Shown here: positions 34,661 to 45,025 of the stretch, in pieces
How positions within the stretch are numbered: the first letter of the stretch is position 1
How the letters are laid out: every line of letters begins with the position of its first letter
Assembly (NCBI RefSeq): GCF_000327385.1
Contig: NW_008707563.1
Span: forward strand, 60,786-124,785
Direction of reading: 5' to 3'
Origin: Lottia gigantea
Lineage: Eukaryota > Mollusca > Gastropoda > Lottiidae
Length of the DNA: 64,000 nt
Position numbers and translations under genes: made by a program
The notes under the pieces: generated by a model
Told to the model about the DNA's origin: nothing
The model's database searches: none
What the model saw: the letters and a program-made list of their open reading frames with translations, nothing else

Positions 34661-35109
34661 CAGATCTGACCATAATTAAAAATAAATCAAGCCAGTCATT
34701 TCAGTGATTATTGAGAGTAACAGACTGTTGCTGTATAAATGAAAAGATACAATCATACAATCATGATTGACGTCTGCTACATGCAAATCAAAAGATATAA
34801 TTATGATCATTAAGGTAGGACATTGCGGTATAATTTGTAAATTTCTGTGCAAGCTTCGCGAAACTTTCAAGGAAAACAAGTCAGTTATGAGATCGATCTC
34901 TTGAGCAAGCAGACCACACTACCTACGTACAATTTGATGCTAATTTGTTCAATAACTGATAACGTTACTTATAGAAGGTAGGATCATTCTTGAAAGTGGC
35001 AATTTGTAAAGAAACACTTGTGCCAAATAAATTGTTTAGTAGAATTTTATTGGTCAAGATATATATCTTTGTCTGATCGGAATTTAGTGACCGATGGACG
35101 TCTGGAATA
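34661..35109. other. No gene seen
   Basis: No supported feature; a weak repeat of GGTAGGA..ATT..TTTGTAAA near 34815 and 34977. Confidence 0.35.
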
Positions 35110-35267
35110 TTAAAGGGATCATAAAGAAGTATTCATAATATACTTAATTATAGTGGAATTGCAGGAACCATAGACATCTGATTGAAAATTGGAATGGTGC
35201 AAATTGATGCTATCAGTGTCCCTGATATACATAAAAAATTTAGAAAACCTCTTTACAATTCCTTTAA
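35110..35267 (+). mobile_element. MITE family A, copy 8, internally deleted
   Basis: TTAA-bounded, about 158 bp. Only the outermost left end remains (AGGGATCATAAAGAAG), then the whole right arm from TAGTGGAATTGCAGGAACCA to CTCTTTACAATTCCTTTAA. Confidence 0.8.
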
Positions 35268-35393
35268 TATATCTTAAGGGCTACATGTCAAACTGACTTG
35301 CAAACCTGCACTTTTCTCCTCGTAAATAAACTCACATCTTGAATGAAAACCGGATTATTTGGTTTTTTTTGGAAAAAATGTTGGTTACTGCAT

Positions 35394-35709
35394 TTAAAAG
35401 GATGGTTTCACTCAGTTTTTGACCCATCAAATTTTAGTTTCAGTAACAGGATGTTTTTAGCTAAGCTAATCAGTTATTAGTGTTCACAGCTCAACGTCAA
35501 ATTTGAAACCTCAATTCCATGTGTGGCCAGAATATCTGGTTTGAAAATTCAAAAGACAACCCCCTTTTTTTTTTTGAAGTTCAATTCTTAGTTTGATAGA
35601 TTTCTTTTAGGAATAATGCAATTTTTGTACATTTCTGGAACTTCTGAAGACTACATATATTCTGAAAGACCTAAATCAACCCCTGAAAATGGCGAATCTG
35701 TCCCTTTAA
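35394..35709 (-). mobile_element. MITE family B, copy 7
   Basis: TTAA-bounded, inverse orientation. The right end, CCCCTGAAAATGGCGAATCT then GTCCCTTTAA, is well kept. The left end is diverged. Internal AGCTAATCAGTTATTAGTGT and the TGAAGACTACATATATTC block match the other copies. Confidence 0.75.
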
Positions 35710-36259
35710 GGCTTATTATTTTTTTTTTAAATTATGTTAGCTATGACAGAAGATAGACAAGAAGTCTATGCATGTTTTAAAAATTATCATTTTAATACAG
35801 TTTTATAGTTTGCATTGAAATGTTCAAACAATAGCATGTTTTGTACAGTGTTGTTGATCCAAGGGTAACATAAACTCTAGTATTTGTAGGCTTAGTCCGA
35901 AACTTGCTGACTGTCGTAGAATTAATAAATTCCAGTTTTGAACAAATACTTCAATCTGATTGGTTAAGAAAACTACATTTATAAATATTTCAGTGATCGA
36001 CCAATCAGATGAAGGGACCATCAAAATAGTTTAGAAAATACAATGATCTGATTGGTTCTAGTAAAAATCTATTTTACGCCATTGACCAATCATATGTTTT
36101 GTTTAGAAAATGTGTTGTTCTGATTGGTTGATGAAAATGAATTTTAAGTGATTAAAATCAATCAATTAAGTTTGTGATTTGGTGGTAGATCAGTTGAAGC
36201 ATACATCCGTTTTTCTGGCTCCAGATGTCCTACATTTTATATTGAAATGTCTGTGTAGA
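35710..36259. other. No gene; cluster of CCAAT motifs
   Basis: Between 35945 and 36135 five copies of CTGATTGGTT, its inverse GACCAATCA or close variants occur in alternating orientation, each about 35-60 bp apart. They may be diverged minisatellite units or NF-Y-type CCAAT sites about 1.3 kb upstream of ZC3H10. Function is unproven. Confidence 0.4.
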
Positions 36260-36420
36260 TATGATGCTCAGATATGAATGAACATTGGCGGCATCAGCCT
36301 CCCGAGACTGGGGGTACAAACAGTGGGCAGACTGACTCAATGGGGGATTCCAAGTATGGCAACTCTGTGGAGGTGTCTTGTTGCAAACCTCATTTGGAGC
36401 GTCTGAGAGGTTCTCCCAAA
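36260..36420 (+). repeat. Interspersed repeat E
   Basis: GCATCAGCCTCCCGAGACTG, CAGACTGACTCAATGGGG, GGCAACTCTGTGGAGGTGTC. Similar blocks occur at 2895-3010 and 46510-46660, and in inverse near 51140-51200 and possibly 39530-39640. Relatively GC-rich. Borders and class unknown. Confidence 0.5.
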
Positions 36421-37375
36421 ATTTTCAAAAAGTTGAATTGATTTGGTGCATTTTTGGGACAAAAACATATGAAAATCAGAGGCCCCCCTCTATATCCCCA
36501 CTAGGGGCACTGTCTATGAAAATCATTTCACATTTTGTTAGTAGTTTCGGACTACTGGAGATTAGAAGAATACATTACAATATAATACAGTTTATAATTT
36601 GGTTATACACGACTAAGCCTATTATATATTTCAATGGGACAATATAATATTCAGATATATGAACTGCATTACGTTAGCAAAGTTGAAATAACACCCCAAA
36701 TCTTTTGTAATCATGGCGTGTCAGTTCTATCGAGTTATCGTGTTGCATTGTGTAGTCATACACAACATTATGTAACACAGTATTGTTAGAGATGTAAGGT
36801 CTTGTGCATTATTTTTGTTAACTTAACTTATAAAAATACAAGGGCCTGCTGTTTCTTGATAACTCAATTGCAGAAGAACTAGGTATCAGATTTTGATTTT
36901 GACAAGTAATACAGATGGCTGAAATTGAGCTCTGTAAGCTGTTAAAGCAAGCTTTCAGAGGACTGAATCAAGATTTTAGGTTTAACAGTAATGAAGTTTT
37001 TTAATTTGCAGGGCTGTAACAATGAAAAATATCTAAATCTGCTGAAAATCATCACTTCTGGTTGTTTGAAAACAAAAACATCCCTGCAATATTTTACTAA
37101 CATATTTGCAATGCATGCTTCCCATATTTGCACCAATTCTGCCGTGTTCGCAATTTTTTTTCTTTTTTCTTATAAACTGTTTATTTCTGTCTTTTCAGAA
37201 AGAGGCTAGCTAAGAAAATAGTCCTGATAACAGCGAAGCTGGCGTATTTATTCTGCTATAACCAACTCACTGTTAGAGAGGGAAGCGCCAATGCGGAATA
37301 AAAATAGTACTTTTTCAGATTTGTGACCGCCTGTGAACATTTTTTGAGGAGAAATATTTTCCGTGAATTTGCTTC
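36421..37375. other. Region upstream of ZC3H10
   Basis: Probably contains the 5' UTR and promoter. Acceptor-like sites occur at 37012 (TTTAATTTGCAG) and 37199 (TCTGTCTTTTCAG), so a spliced 5' UTR is possible. The TATA box, if any, is not evident in this AT-rich sequence. No other coding frame supported. Confidence 0.35.
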
Positions 37376-38545
37376 ATGACAAACTTTAAAATGTCCGACA
37401 ACAGTGATTCAGGGAGTGAAGAGAACTATTATGACAAATCAAACGGCAAGGATTATGATGTCTGCCGTGATTTTTTACGCAATGTTTGTAAAAGGGGACG
37501 TAAATGTAAATATCGACATCCTAGCAATGGTGAACAACGTGAGTCAGCCAATCAAAAAATAGTCTTCTGCCACGACTATCAAAACACAGGATGTCATCGT
37601 GTTAATTGTAAATTCTTACACTGTACTCGTGAAGAAGAGGAGACTTATCACTCCACTCGTCAGCTTCCACCACGTCTGCATCAAATAGTTCTGACGGGAA
37701 ATGGTGGTGAGGGATCTAAGTTTGATATTCCTATTTGTAAAGATTTCCAGAAAGGACAGTGCGTGCGAGGAATGAAATGTAAATACCGGCACGTAAAAAA
37801 CGACTATCAACAGAACGGACTCGCTGAGCGCGGGGTAGAAAATAGATTTGATGATCGTTATGAAGAAGAAAGATATGAGGGATTCGATCGCTATGATACA
37901 TATAGTGTTGCTAAGCGTCGTCGTGTGGAATTAGTGAGTTATCCAGGATTTGAAGACCGATATCGTCCAATGTCCTATCATATCGTTGAGGAGGAAAATC
38001 TAATGTTACGACGAAAAGTCGAAGAACTTAAAAAAACTATTGCAGATTTGACAGCCACAAATGAAGTTCTTTTGGAGCAAAATGCACGCTATCGTGTGTC
38101 AAAAGCTAATGCAGTGCAGACTTTAACTGGCGGTGATTTAGCGCATACTCAATTGACTCCAGCAGTGACACCTGGTGGGCCAGCGACTGGCAATTCATTC
38201 AATATGAATTCTACATTGACTCAACAAATTTCCATGAACAGCGATCTAGCAACCCAGCATGCTTTGCAGACAGCGCAGCGCATTGCTTCAGTGAATGCAG
38301 CGGGAATGAATGTCACGCCAACCATAAATGCATCCATGGTTCCCGTTTCCATGACGCAGACAATGGTGCCTGTTACTATGGGACAAAATAACATATCGAT
38401 GCAAAACCTCCAATCGGGTTGCACTATTACACGTAGCATTCCGCAAAGTTTTGCAGCCCATCAGAGCAATCCACTCATATCCTATCCCATCATGTCTCAT
38501 TCTATGAGGACGGCAGCAGTGGCACCTAGCAGTCTGGCACACTGA
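37376..38545 (+). CDS. ZC3H10: Zinc finger CCCH domain-containing protein 10
   Basis: A 389-residue protein encoded in one uninterrupted frame. Three CCCH fingers of the CX7CX4-5CX3H type are intact: C30-C38-C44-H48, C65-C73-C78-H82 and C121-C129-C135-H139. A basic KRRR follows at 180-183. Residues about 203-238 form a leucine-rich coiled coil (EEENLMLRRKVEELKK, then ATNEVLLEQNARYR) that matches human ZC3H10 almost residue for residue. The tail is a long Thr/Met/Asn/Gln-rich region ending in a conserved SYPIMSHSMR block. Human ZC3H10 is 434 residues, so the length fits. The family binds RNA and has been linked to microRNA processing and mitochondrial gene control. A second in-frame ATG at 37391 has a better context (A at -3) and may be the true start. 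The CDS stands alone, with no gene for many kilobases either side. A poly(A) signal candidate lies at 39085. Confidence 0.95.
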   Translation: MTNFKMSDNSDSGSEENYYDKSNGKDYDVCRDFLRNVCKRGRKCKYRHPSNGEQRESANQKIVFCHDYQNTGCHRVNCKFLHCTREEEETYHSTRQLPPRLHQIVLTGNGGEGSKFDIPICKDFQKGQCVRGMKCKYRHVKNDYQQNGLAERGVENRFDDRYEEERYEGFDRYDTYSVAKRRRVELVSYPGFEDRYRPMSYHIVEEENLMLRRKVEELKKTIADLTATNEVLLEQNARYRVSKANAVQTLTGGDLAHTQLTPAVTPGGPATGNSFNMNSTLTQQISMNSDLATQHALQTAQRIASVNAAGMNVTPTINASMVPVSMTQTMVPVTMGQNNISMQNLQSGCTITRSIPQSFAAHQSNPLISYPIMSHSMRTAAVAPSSLAH

Positions 38546-40067
38546 CAGACTCTCAATTTTTAGCGCTATTTATAGTAAGTATTTCTTTATATCTTTCAGC
38601 ATTGAACCTTTTTGCTGGCACTTAATATATGAGAGATAATTTAAGTGTTTCAGTCAATCTGATTGGCTAATCATTAAAAAGGAACTTAACTCAAGTGATA
38701 TTAACCAATCAAATTAGCATATTTTTGTCAACCCGGACCTTGCTCTTGACACTGCAAATCACACCTGTTTGCGCGTTAGCCCTTTTCCCTGTAGGCACTC
38801 TTGGCATGTAGGCATTTATCCTCCTTTTAGCTTAATTGAAACTAAACATATTAAACCAGTAGGCAACTTAGTCCTTTTGGCATATAGGCATTTTGTTCCT
38901 GCTGGCATCTTAGCCAAGTTCGCACGCTTTTGGCCTTGTTGGCATTTCAATTTTGTTAGCACAGGATCCTAGTATTTTTCCATGTTGACATCTCAGTCGT
39001 GCATGCAGCCATGCTGGTAAAACATTAGTTTTAAATAATTCTGTTTAAAAAGTTGAAACGCGATTGTAATTTGTCTTTGAAAACAATAAATGGTAATTGC
39101 CAAATTTTACAATATTTAATAGCTTACAGATATTTTGTACATGCTTTTGAACAGTATAATTGGCCCAGCGGTAAATAGTTTTCACATGGTTTGGGAGAGA
39201 ATTCTGTCTTAATTGAAATATCGGCTGTAAAATTCTGGCACCAAAAGGCATAGTTACCATATCATTGTTCATATTGATGAGATATAGTAGTGTATTTATA
39301 CAACTATACCATAGGCATATTGAAAGAACTGGCACTTTTGTTCAAAGGGGTGTACACTGTGAAATGTATTTTGTGGTTAACAATGTATTTACAGTGTTGC
39401 AGTTAGAAGGTATAGAGCAAGTGGCTTATTGAGGCAGGAATTTTTTGCCATTTTCCTTCTTTCAGGTCTGTGAAAGGTCTGGTTTTGTAGTGAAAATTAA
39501 GCTATTAACATGCTCAAACTCAAACATCTAAGGCTATCTGATATCCATTGGCTTCTGGGGACCTCTGGCAGACTGTTGGTCTCAAGATTCTCCGGTCTTT
39601 TGCACCTCGCCTTGGAGAGACACCTCATTTTGGCCTGCACTCAGGCATTTTCTAGATAAGCGGCTGCAATAGAGTGATTGTAAACTGGTGCCGTTACTTT
39701 TTGAGGATTTATCTAAAATGAAAAAGAAAGTGCCGGTACTGGAATGAGACACTATTTAAAAGTTAAGTTCATCGTTTGTTTGTATCCATAGAACCCACGA
39801 GCCACACTCCATCAATGTCCATAAAAATGAATTACTATGTAAAATAGCCTTTAGGATATCAAGTATCCAAGGACTGTTTAGGTCTCATCTGGATTTAATT
39901 CACTGAATTTTAGTGGAAATAAAATCAGTATGTGTTGAGTAAGAAAAATAAACCGTTTCCATTTGAGTTTGTTAAATTAACAGTCTTGATAATCTGATAC
40001 AGGAATATGGGTCGTAGTAGGTCATGGCACAGACATTTTCTTGCTTAAGGTCATTAGGTCACAGGGG
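38546..40067. other. ZC3H10 3' flank, no further gene
   Basis: Probably starts with the ZC3H10 3' UTR. Positions 38770-38960 contain degenerate repeats of GTAGGCAT and TTGGCAT phrases. A possible inverse copy of repeat E lies near 39530-39640. No coding frame supported. Confidence 0.4.
39085..39090 (+). terminator. Candidate poly(A) signal of ZC3H10
   Basis: First AATAAA downstream of the ZC3H10 stop codon, 540 bp away. Such hexamers are common in AT-rich DNA, so the assignment is tentative. Confidence 0.25.
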
Positions 40068-40388
40068 TTTTAACTCTTTCAATCCTAGATATCAGTTTAC
40101 AGGTCACATGATAACACAGTATATACCCGAGTGACATCACATTATGTAACGTCAAGCGCTTTTACTTTTCTTAATGGAGTTCAGAGTATATGACGTTTTA
40201 TTTGATTTACACTCGGCGTCACAAGGGGCTTTAACTCTTTCAATCGTAGATATCAGTTTACTGGTCACATGATAACACAGTATATACCCGAGTGACATCA
40301 CATTATGTAACGTCAAGCGCTTTTACTTTTCTTAATGGAGTTCAGACTATATGAAGTTTTTTTTGATTTACTCTTGGTGTTCAAAGGG
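40068..40388 (+). repeat. Tandem duplication, period about 161 bp
   Basis: Two copies sharing TTTAACTCTTTCAATC, GATAACACAGTATATACCCG, AGTGACATCACATTATGTAA and CGTCAAGCGCTTTTACTTTT. Nearly identical, so recent. The repeat contains AGTGACATCAC and TAACGTCA motifs. Confidence 0.9.
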
Positions 40389-40397
40389 TTAATGGTC

Positions 40398-40565
40398 ATT
40401 GGTTGCGTATGACAATAAACAGAGGCCCTGTTTGCTGCAGGACGTGCACTTTGAAGATCTTGAAACAGTTTGAAGGTAGAAACAGATTATGTAATAAACA
40501 GAGGCCCTGTTTGCTGCAGGACGTGCACTTTGAAGATCTTGAAACAGTTTGAAGGTAGAAACAGA
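40398..40565 (+). mobile_element. SINE-1 central domain, tandemly duplicated
   Basis: GACAATAAACAGAGGCCCTG, TTTGCTGCAGGACGTGCAC and the ACAGTTTGAAGGTAGAAACA block occur twice in a row, about 72 bp apart and nearly identical. Shows that the SINE core, as well as the tail, has undergone tandem duplication here. Confidence 0.75.
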
Positions 40566-41044
40566 TTATGTCAATACTGATATCCAGGAGAAAAATGCCC
40601 CATAGAGCATACTGCTTAATATTGTCCATGTCCATTGTCCAATTCATATAAGCTTTGAAATATCTTCAGATGTAAAATGTAAATTTCTTCATTTAAAGGC
40701 TGTTAATAACAAAATGTAAGAAAAAATCAAAAAGTTTTTAAATGTTGCAGATTGTGAAGTATTTTGATCGAATTAAATGAATTATTTGTAAGTTTATATT
40801 GGCGTTATAATGTGTTATGTAGTCTGATATTTGAACACCTTGAAGGTGTAAACATTGATACATATGGTGTTCGTTATTCTGTTTCTTCTAACACCCATTT
40901 GATTGCAACCAAAAGGTGTTATATTGATGTGTTTCTATTTTTGTTTTCATGGTGTTCAGGTTGGCCAATTCAAAGTTCTGAGATCATAAAGAGTCCACAC
41001 TGGCGTGCATTTTAAACTGATGGCACTGCATGAAACTGAGTTAC
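40566..41044. other. No gene seen
   Basis: An 83-codon plus-strand frame (40764-41015) lacks a recognisable domain. Confidence 0.4.
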
Positions 41045-42360
41045 AGGAATTATGAATTCTCCAACATAGACTCTGTTTAAGAGAATTTATAAACTTAGTC
41101 TCTCTTTAAGAGAATTTATAAACTTAGTCTCTCTTTAAGAGAATTTATAAACATAGACTCTCTTTAAGAGAATTTATAAACATAGACTCTCTTTAAGAGA
41201 ATTTATAAACATAGACTCTCTTTAAGAGAATTTATAATCATAGACTCTCTTTAAGAGAATTTATAAACATAGACTCTCTTTAAGAGAATTTATAAACATA
41301 GACTCTCTTTAAGAGAATTTATAATCATAGACTCTCTTAAAGAGAATTTATAAACATAGACTCTCTTTAAGAGAATTTATAAACATAGACTCTCTTAAAG
41401 AGAATTAATAAACATAGACTCTCTTTAAGAGAATTTATAAACATAGACTCTCTTTAAGAGAATTTATAAACATGGACTCTCTTTAAGAGAATTTATAAAC
41501 ATAGACTCTCTTTAAGAGAATTTATAAACATAGACTCTGTTTAAGAGAATTTATAAACATAGACTCTCTTTAAGAGAATTTATAAACATAGACTCTCTTT
41601 AAGAGAATTTATAAACATAGACTCTCTTTAAGAGAATTTATAAACATAGACTCTCTTTAAGAGAATTTATAATCATAGTCTCTCTTTAAGAGAATTTATA
41701 ATCATAGACTCTCTTAAAGAGAATTTATAAACATAGACTCTCTTTAAGAGAATTTATAATCATAGACTCTAAGAGAATTTATAATCATAGACTCTCTTTA
41801 AGAGAATTTATAAACATAGACTCTCTTTAAGATAATTTATAAACATAGACTCTCTTTAAGAGAATTTGTAAACATAGACTCTCTTTAAGATAATTTATAA
41901 TCATAGACTCTCTTTAAGAGAATTTATAAACATACTCTCTTTAAGATAATTTATAAACATAGACTCTCTTTAAGAGAATTTATAAACATAGACTCTCTTT
42001 AAGAGAATTTATAAACATAGACTCTCTTTAAGAGAATTTATAATCATAGACTCTCTTTAAGAGAATTTATAAACATAGACTCTCTTTAAGAGAATTTATA
42101 ATCATAGACTCTCTTAAAGAGAATTTATAATCATAGACTCTCTTTAAGAGAATTTATAATCATAGACTCTCTTTAAGAGAATTTATAAACATAGACTCTC
42201 TTTAAGATAATTTATAAACATAGACTCTCTTTAAGAGAATTTATAATCATAGTCTCTCTTTAAGAGGATTTATAAACATAGACTCTCTTTAAGAGAATTT
42301 ATAAACATAGACTCTCTTTAAGAGAATTTATAATCATAGACTCTCTTTAAGAGACAATGC
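41045..42360 (+). repeat. 29-bp minisatellite with palindromic core, about 45 units
   Basis: Units are CTCTCTTTAAGAGAATTTAT followed by AAACATAGA or AATCATAGA. The core TCTCTTTAAGAGA is nearly its own inverse complement, so every unit can form a 5-6 bp stem. Variants (TAATCATAG, AAGATAATT, CTTAAAGAG) recur in blocks. Confidence 0.97.
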
Positions 42361-42361
42361 A

Positions 42362-42530
42362 AATTCTAACAGTCGGTTAGAGTGTTGGTTCTTTACATGT
42401 TTTGGTTGTGGGTTTCAATCTTGATCAGCATGTGAAAAGTCTGATGACATTGAATAAGTCATCTTCACTCCTAATTCCAGTCAACCCAGCTGTAAATAGG
42501 TGTGGATCATCCAGGAAAGATGAATGCCAA
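42362..42530 (+). mobile_element. Second tRNA-derived SINE (SINE-2)
   Basis: CAGTCGGTTAGAGTGTTGGT and GTGGGTTTCAATCTTGAT look like worn box A and box B of a tRNA head. Downstream, CATTGAATAAGTCATCTTCA and CAACCCAGCTGTAAATAGGT match a body type common in marine-invertebrate tRNA SINEs. Differs from SINE-1. The copy begins exactly at the end of the 29-bp array. Confidence 0.5.
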
Positions 42531-42589
42531 GAACCAACTTGTAGAAAGAATCCTTGTAAAATATAGTTGTATCTTCCTTTGAAAGGGAT

Positions 42590-42850
42590 GCAGAGTTGAC
42601 AAAATGCAAAATAAACAGTGTTAACTATTTGGACTCTCTGCAAGGGATTCTGATTTCACAAACTTTGCTGCCAAATAAATATTGTTTCTGGAATGGATGC
42701 AAAGTTTTGATTTCACAAACCTTGCTGTCAAAGTTGACAAAATGCAAAATAAACAATTTTGGGTATGTGAACTCTCTGAAGGGATCCTGATTTTACAAAT
42801 GTTGCTGTGAAATGGATGCAAAGTTTAAAAAAACACCGTATCCAAAAAAC
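42590..42850 (+). repeat. Degenerate repeat with GTGGACTCTCTG blocks
   Basis: GTTGACAAAATGCAAAATAA, GATTTCACAAAC..TTGCTG and ACTCTCTG..AGGGAT..CTGAT each occur two to three times. The same phrases are scattered at 7.8, 44.7, 46.7 and 47.4 kb, pointing to a dispersed repeat family. Confidence 0.5.
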
Positions 42851-43105
42851 ATTATTAGCTATGTGGACTCTCTGTAGACACTCTCCTGCCAATAAGAAAT
42901 GGCTTCCAGCTGAATCATGGTTGTGTTATTGGAATGGTAGGAGATATTTGTTTAGATTTGAATAATGTAATATGTCTGTTGAAATGGGTATAACTGTAGG
43001 TTATTTTAGTTTCTTTTATGTCTGTTAAAGAAGTTGTGTGGAACCAGTTTACAATTTCTGCTTTTATGAGTATACTGCATTTACTAGAATTCTGAAAGTG
43101 CCAGA

Positions 43106-43607
43106 TTTCAAATTCAGTAGTAAAAAAATATCTGTGTTCCTTCTTTCAAAGGGATACAGTAATCTAAATTTTTTGCTTTAAAGCACTGTAGAGCAGCATT
43201 TAGGCTGGGTTATTAAGCAGTGTACAAGTTTATTATTATTAAAATATTATAAGTGTTAAGGAAATAGATTGGTATTTAAAGTGATACTACGTCTTAGAAT
43301 GAACATAAAATTTAATTCTCAAGAATGGTCAATATGAGTATATATTCATCAGTGAACTTACCTAGTGTCATAAAGTTACAACAGAATCCCTGTAAAATCT
43401 AGAAAATTGGAAAATTCATAAAACTAAGTAATTATTGAAAAATGCTTAATCTTAATATTAAGTGTTTTTCAATAGTTAATTGCATTTTTATTAAGTTTTT
43501 TGAATTTATCGGATTATATAAGGATCCTGTTATGTTATTTATGACACCAGGTATATCAACTGATGAATATATACTCTTATTGGCCAAGTTTAAAACATTA
43601 ATATTCG
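43106..43607 (+). repeat. Inverted duplication, left arm (includes a MITE family C copy)
   Basis: About 500 bp matching the inverse of 46837-47315 at high identity: TTTCAAATTCAGTAG, TAAATTTTTTGCTTTAAAGC, CTGGGTTATTAAGCAGTGTA, then from 43273 the MITE-C sequence (AAAGTGATACTACGTCTTAG, TCACTGAT-type blocks, CCAAGTTTAAAAC). The MITE sits at the same place in both arms, so MITE and flank were duplicated together. Confidence 0.8.
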
Positions 43608-45025
43608 ATACAGTAATTAAAGCAACTCACATCCAATTCCTTTTTTTTCAAATTTTCAGGTAGATCAAGTGGTACTCAACCTAATATGTCCTGTCCTAGA
43701 ATAGCTGGTGCTTCCCAGAGTTGGCCCAGTTGTCGACCCTCACCTCCCTTAATCCTGAAATTTCATGAGTAGAAATCACTTGCTAAAATATTAATTATTT
43801 GATCTGTTTTGTATTTTTCAGGGGAAGTAATTAATGCTAATTCATATCAGAAAAGTTTTCACTATGCACAGCAGATCCAAGACCACAGGGAAAGAGACGA
43901 TCAGACGACAGATCACAGGGCTTAAAGGGAAGGAGAAGATCAGTCTTGTCATAAGCAAAAACATGAATTGGGGACGTCCTCCATGAAATCACACGGTATA
44001 AAAATTATCCTCCTTAAGTCTCTGGTATGTCTTGGGAACAGACGTCAGTTGGACCATATGGAAAGGAAGAAGACCACTTGATGTCAGACCGCAGGGGTTG
44101 GAGTGAAAGAACACCAAACGTCAGACCACAGGGGTTAGAGGAAAAAATTACAACTAGACAACAGAAGAAAAAAGACCACTGGATGTTAGAACCACAGGGG
44201 TTAGAGGGCAACAGACACCTACATGACCAGTCGCTGGAGAGAAATTCAGCATCTGTGTATTGAAACATCAAGTTTTGGATTTGAAAGTAAACTTTAAGAA
44301 AGTAGCATTTATGATTGTCTAATCTTGAAATCAGACAGAGTAGGATGTAAAACTCCAACCATAGGATTATGTCAAAATAATACTGGTCCAGTTGAATTCG
44401 CGTCATGTGTTTTTTTGCAAGGACAGAAACCACACACAGAGTGGCAAATCAAATGGTGCAATGGAAGTCAAATTGTCATGGATACAGATACAAGGGGTCA
44501 AAAGTTCTGTTCTTTGAACCCCTTGAAAGTGTCATTTTATATAAGATGCAGAAGTGATAAAAGGAAAGAAAAGTTAAAGATGTGAACATCCAAGAATATG
44601 AAAAAGTGTAAAAATGTTATATATTATAGTGTTTGAAAAATGTTATATCTGAGGCAATTTAACTTGGAACTATCAAGATACAAGTTTAGTTTATGTGCTA
44701 TGTGGACTCTCCAAAAACAGTGTTTCTTATAAGTTAAAGGTTTATTTAAAAGCAATATGAATTAACTATGCTTCAAACAATATAGTCATCAAATTATTTA
44801 TTTACTGTCTGTATCACTTTTAATAATATAAATCTAACATCTGGTGTGACTTTAGTTGAAAAAAAAAACAAATTACTGTATCTGAAAGGTTACTGTGATC
44901 TCCAATTACAAGACCTTTATCAGCATTAACAGAGGTGATTTATATTCTGAAAATGATACAAAAAGTCAAAATCTTGTTTTATCTGTCAGTGAAGTAAATA
45001 ATTAGATGGCTATTATCCTTAAAAA
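43608..45025. other. No supported gene; exon-like and purine-rich repeats
   Basis: TGTATTTTTCAG at about 43821 is followed by an open stretch of 34 codons (ends 43926), coding-like but unassigned. Positions 43870-44220 hold imperfect repeats of AGACCACAGGGGTTAGAGG with GATGTCAGACC, about 37-55 bp apart. Frames at 44014-44433 (-) and 44325-44585 (+) have no domain. A near-perfect hairpin CAAGGGGTCAAA / TTTGAACCCCTTG lies at about 44494-44525. Confidence 0.4.

Noticed and set aside
44014-44433. 139-codon minus-strand frame
   Set aside because: Overlaps purine-rich tandem repeats and low-complexity sequence; no domain or conserved motif seen.
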